This document shows positions 61,737-64,000 of a stretch of 64,000 bases of DNA, piece by piece. Position numbers and translations under genes: made by a program. The notes under the pieces are model-generated. The model saw only the letters and a program-made list of their open reading frames with translations, did not search any database and had not been told where the DNA came from. The DNA is from Pseudonocardia ammonioxydans (lineage in GTDB: Bacteria > Actinomycetota > Actinomycetes > Mycobacteriales > Pseudonocardiaceae). The stretch spans positions 62,001 to 126,000 of the forward strand of contig NZ_FOUY01000018.1 of the NCBI RefSeq assembly GCF_900115005.1, in the 5' to 3' direction. Numbering within the stretch: the stretch's first letter is position 1; every line of letters starts with the position of its first letter.

Positions 61737-62320
61737 GCAGGGTGCCGGCCGGGGACGCCCGTCCTCGGATCCTGGAGGCGGTGTTCGCCCTGGTCCGCCG
61801 CGACGGGGTGGCCGCGGTGTCGCAGCGCCGGGTGGGTGCCGAGTCCGGCATCAACGTCGGCTCGGTGCGGCATCACTTCCCGACCCGGGAGTCGATGATG
61901 ATCGCCGCCGCGGACGAGGTCGGGCGCCGCATGGAGCGCAGGCTCGCCGGCTGCCCGCAGCCGGTGCCCGGCGACCGGGACGCGGCGGTCGCGGCGCTGG
62001 AGGCGGTGTGCCGCGCGTTGATCCCGATCGGCGACCGGGGCCGCGACGAGCTCGTCGTGCTGCAGGAGTTCCTGGTCGCGGCACGGCTGAGCGAGACCTA
62101 CCGGCCCCTCGCCGGCCGGATGGGGGCCGACCTGCGCAGCGTGCTGCGGGCCGCGCTGACCCCGCTGGTGGCCGACGACGCGGCCCTCGACGTGGAGGTG
62201 GAGCTGCTGGTGGCGGTGATCGCCGGACTCTCGGCCGAGCTCGTCCAGCCGCACGGGATGGCGCCGGGCACCGATCCCGCGGAGGTCGTCGGTGTCCACC
62301 TGCGACGGCTCGCGGGGTGA
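61733..62320 (+). CDS. TetR-family regulator
   Basis: A 195-aa TetR protein: helix-turn-helix at about residues 10-55 (RILEAVFALVRRDGVAAVSQRRVGAESGINVGSVRHHFPTRESMM), then a helical ligand domain. GTG overlaps the ABC-F stop by 4 bp, so repressor and ABC-F protein are made together. The 28-bp palindrome before the operon is its probable site, giving autoregulated inducible expression. Confidence 0.88.
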   Translation: MSRVPAGDARPRILEAVFALVRRDGVAAVSQRRVGAESGINVGSVRHHFPTRESMMIAAADEVGRRMERRLAGCPQPVPGDRDAAVAALEAVCRALIPIGDRGRDELVVLQEFLVAARLSETYRPLAGRMGADLRSVLRAALTPLVADDAALDVEVELLVAVIAGLSAELVQPHGMAPGTDPAEVVGVHLRRLAG

Positions 62321-62478
62321 GCGGGGCCGCGACACCCACCGACATGCGGCTCAGCGCGAATTGTCGATCATTCGGCGACGCTGGTCTGCATCTCGGCGGG
62401 TGTCCGGGCTCCGGCGATGAGTGTCGCCGTCGTCGCCGGTCGGTCTCCCTGTAGCCCACCCACCGCAAGGAGACCACC

Positions 62479-63057
62479 ATGAGCGTCACCTACACCGTCG
62501 ACGTCTTCTCCAGCCTCGACGGCTTCGGCACGGCGGGCGGCGACTGGACCGGCTACTGGGGCAAGCAGGGCCCCGAGCTGCTCGAGCACCGCCTCCGGAT
62601 CTACCGCCAGGAGCAACGGATGGTCTTCGGGGCCAACACCTATCGCGCGTTCACGCAGATGCTCGCCTCGAGCACCGAGGAGTCCGAGGTCCATGACCCC
62701 TGGGTCGCCCGGATGATCAGCCTGCCGGCGACCGTGGTGTCGAGAACGCTGCACGAACCCCTCGACCGGCCGAACGCGACCCTGGCGCGGGGGGACGCCG
62801 TCGACGTCGTCGCCCGGCTCAAGGAGGAGTCCACGGTGCCGTTGCGCTCGCACGGCAGCCTGTCGGTGAACCGGGCGCTGATGGCCGCCGGCCTGGTCGA
62901 CCGGGTCCAGGTGACGATCTTCCCGGCGATCACCGGCCGGACCGGGCAGGATCCGATCTTCCGGGGTGGCGACGACTTCGACCTCGAGCTGCTCGAGAGC
63001 CGCACGCTCGACGGCCGCACCCAGGAGCTCGTCTACCGGCCCACCCTGCACGGGTGA
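62479..63057 (+). CDS. RibD C-terminal/dihydrofolate-reductase-like protein
   Basis: A 192-aa DHFR-fold protein: VDVFSSLDGFGTAGGDWTGYWGKQG at the N-terminus, MVFGANTYRAF (cofactor strand), and LRSHGSLSVNRALMAAGLVDRVQVTIFPAITG, typical of the stand-alone RibD_C group. Predicted NADPH-dependent reductase of unknown substrate, cytosolic. AAGGAG precedes ATG. The 158 bp upstream hold nothing recognised. Confidence 0.88.
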   Translation: MSVTYTVDVFSSLDGFGTAGGDWTGYWGKQGPELLEHRLRIYRQEQRMVFGANTYRAFTQMLASSTEESEVHDPWVARMISLPATVVSRTLHEPLDRPNATLARGDAVDVVARLKEESTVPLRSHGSLSVNRALMAAGLVDRVQVTIFPAITGRTGQDPIFRGGDDFDLELLESRTLDGRTQELVYRPTLHG

Positions 63058-63075
63058 GGCCGGTCGGCCGGTGCG

Positions 63076-63306
63076 TCAGGGGAGGGCGGCGAACGCCTTC
63101 TTGGTGTCGCGGTACCAGCCCATCGCCTTGATCGGGTGCCGCCACCGGCCCTTCATCTCCTCGTGTGCCGGGAGGTGGTCGGAGCCGCCGCCTCGGACGG
63201 TCTCACGCAGGTGGCGATCCTGCGCCTTGATGATCTCGTCGGCGGTCGTCCCGCTCAGCGTCGCGTCACAGGGGCCGCCCAGCTGCCGGCAGGTCATGGT
63301 CTTCAT
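63076..63306 (-). CDS. DUF1059-like small protein
   Basis: A 76-aa soluble protein starting MKTMTCRQLGGPCDATLSGTTADEIIKAQDRH, with the Cys-x6-Cys and His pattern of small DUF1059-type proteins, and a conserved-looking end MKGRWRHPIKAMGWYRDTKK. Possibly metal binding. GGGAGG precedes ATG. Convergent with the RibD-like gene. Function unknown. Confidence 0.7.
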   Translation of the reverse strand: MKTMTCRQLGGPCDATLSGTTADEIIKAQDRHLRETVRGGGSDHLPAHEEMKGRWRHPIKAMGWYRDTKKAFAALP

Positions 63307-63431
63307 CGGGTCCTCCCGATCGGATGGATGACGGAGAAACGGCGATCGGCACAGACCGTGCCGTTAGGAGAAATCATGCACGCCGCGGCGGGGCGCGTCA
63401 ACGGCACGGCCCGTGCCGGTACGCTGCCTGC

Positions 63432-64000
63432 ATGGCGGACCCTCCCGCGACACCGCGTCGCCGAGGTCAGGAGCGCACCCGCGAACTGCTGGAGGTGACG
63501 CTCGCGCTGGCGACCGAGGTCGGGTACCGGGGCCTGACCATCGAAGCGGTCGCGCGACGCGCCGGCGTCGGGAAGCACACGATCTACCGGCGCTGGTCGT
63601 CGATCGCGGATCTTCTCCTCGACGCCCTGAGCCGCGTGTGGGTCAGCGATCTCGACTACCACGCCACCGGCGAGGTCCGGGCGGACCTGCGTGAACAGTT
63701 CCGCAGGTCCAGTCGTGCCCTCTCGACGCCACCCATCGGCCCCATCTACCGGGCCGTCATCGCCGAGGCGCAGTCCGACCCGGCACTACGGGCGGCGCTG
63801 CACGAGCGGTTCCTGGCGGTCGTGGAGAAGCGGACGCTGGAGCGCATCGTCCTGGCCCAGCACAGCGGTGAGCTCGTCGACGGCGTGGACCTGCGGGTCG
63901 CGGCGGAGGTGCTGGCCGGGACGCTGTACTACCGGTGGCTCCTGACGCCGTACCCCGTCGACGAGCACGTGATCGACGGGATCATCGACATGTTCATGGA
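63432..64000 (+). CDS. TetR-family regulator (cut by window end)
   Basis: The first 189 codons of a TetR protein: QERTRELLEVTLALATEVGYRGLTIEAVARRAGVGKHTIYRRWSSIADLLLDAL is the helix-turn-helix at about residues 13-66, followed by a TetR_C_16-like helical domain. The frame is still open at position 64000, so only a few C-terminal residues are likely missing. Divergent from the DUF1059-like gene. Confidence 0.87.
   Translation, partial: MADPPATPRRRGQERTRELLEVTLALATEVGYRGLTIEAVARRAGVGKHTIYRRWSSIADLLLDALSRVWVSDLDYHATGEVRADLREQFRRSSRALSTPPIGPIYRAVIAEAQSDPALRAALHERFLAVVEKRTLERIVLAQHSGELVDGVDLRVAAEVLAGTLYYRWLLTPYPVDEHVIDGIIDMFM

Overview
The window is high-GC, densely coding DNA with GTG starts, many 4-base ATGA/GTGA gene overlaps and several apparently leaderless promoters. 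The order moxR - DUF58 - VWA - fabG - inhA - hemH (24.1-29.8 kb) matches the mycolata/actinomycete core cluster known from Mycobacterium. Together with the wealth of SDR, MmgE/PrpD and acyl-CoA genes this suggests a Pseudonocardia-like member of the Pseudonocardiaceae. That assignment is inference from gene content and base composition. No rRNA, tRNA or CRISPR array was found.

Layout. 0.1-1.9 kb: an ABC-F ATPase. 2.06-3.76 kb: a DGPF/YciI protein and an ECF42-type sigma factor, joined by six 17-bp repeats that form a chain of overlapping ATGA minigenes. 3.9-8.5 kb: TetR/TSUP and LysR/MHS-transporter divergent pairs with clear palindromic operators, plus two small proteins. 8.7-14.8 kb: six genes, each overlapping the next by exactly 4 bp (double Lrp/AsnC regulator, polysaccharide-deacetylase-like hydrolase, MHS transporter, SDR, ketopantoate-reductase-like enzyme, M20 peptidase); it looks like a catabolic operon for an amide or imide of unknown identity. 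It is followed by an ABC-ATPase relic.

15.1-23.8 kb (minus strand): a carbohydrate-acid/tetrose catabolic cluster (DUF1537 kinase, ACS-type MFS transporter, 31-aa membrane protein, SDR, HCDH-like dehydrogenase, TIM-barrel isomerase-like protein, GntR, TPI-like isomerase, DhaK-DhaL kinase). Two matching ATCCTATAGGA sites mark its promoters. 24.1-29.8 kb: the moxR-to-hemH core. 29.9-35.2 kb: a methyltransferase, a stand-alone tyrosine recombinase, a large catalase and an MBL-fold protein. A 51-bp element occurs at 23.95 and 35.25 kb.

35.5-38.97 kb: a crotonase, an SDR, a DUF6069-like membrane protein under a MerR-type promoter, and a frameshifted MFS gene. 39.0-53.7 kb: a GntR-controlled acyl-CoA regulon made of a plus-strand operon (PrpD, acyl-CoA dehydrogenase, PrpD, ADP-forming CoA ligase, iron-type ABC transporter) and a convergent minus-strand operon (crotonase, SDR, thiolase, MaoC). 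The two operons share a TTTATAGAAT operator and meet at a strong terminator.

53.8-64 kb: small regulator/transporter units (MarR-MFS, MarR-EamA, ABC-F-TetR), two truncated or frame-broken genes, a methyltransferase with unusual base composition in a degraded region, a RibD-like reductase, a DUF1059-like protein and a TetR gene cut by the window end.
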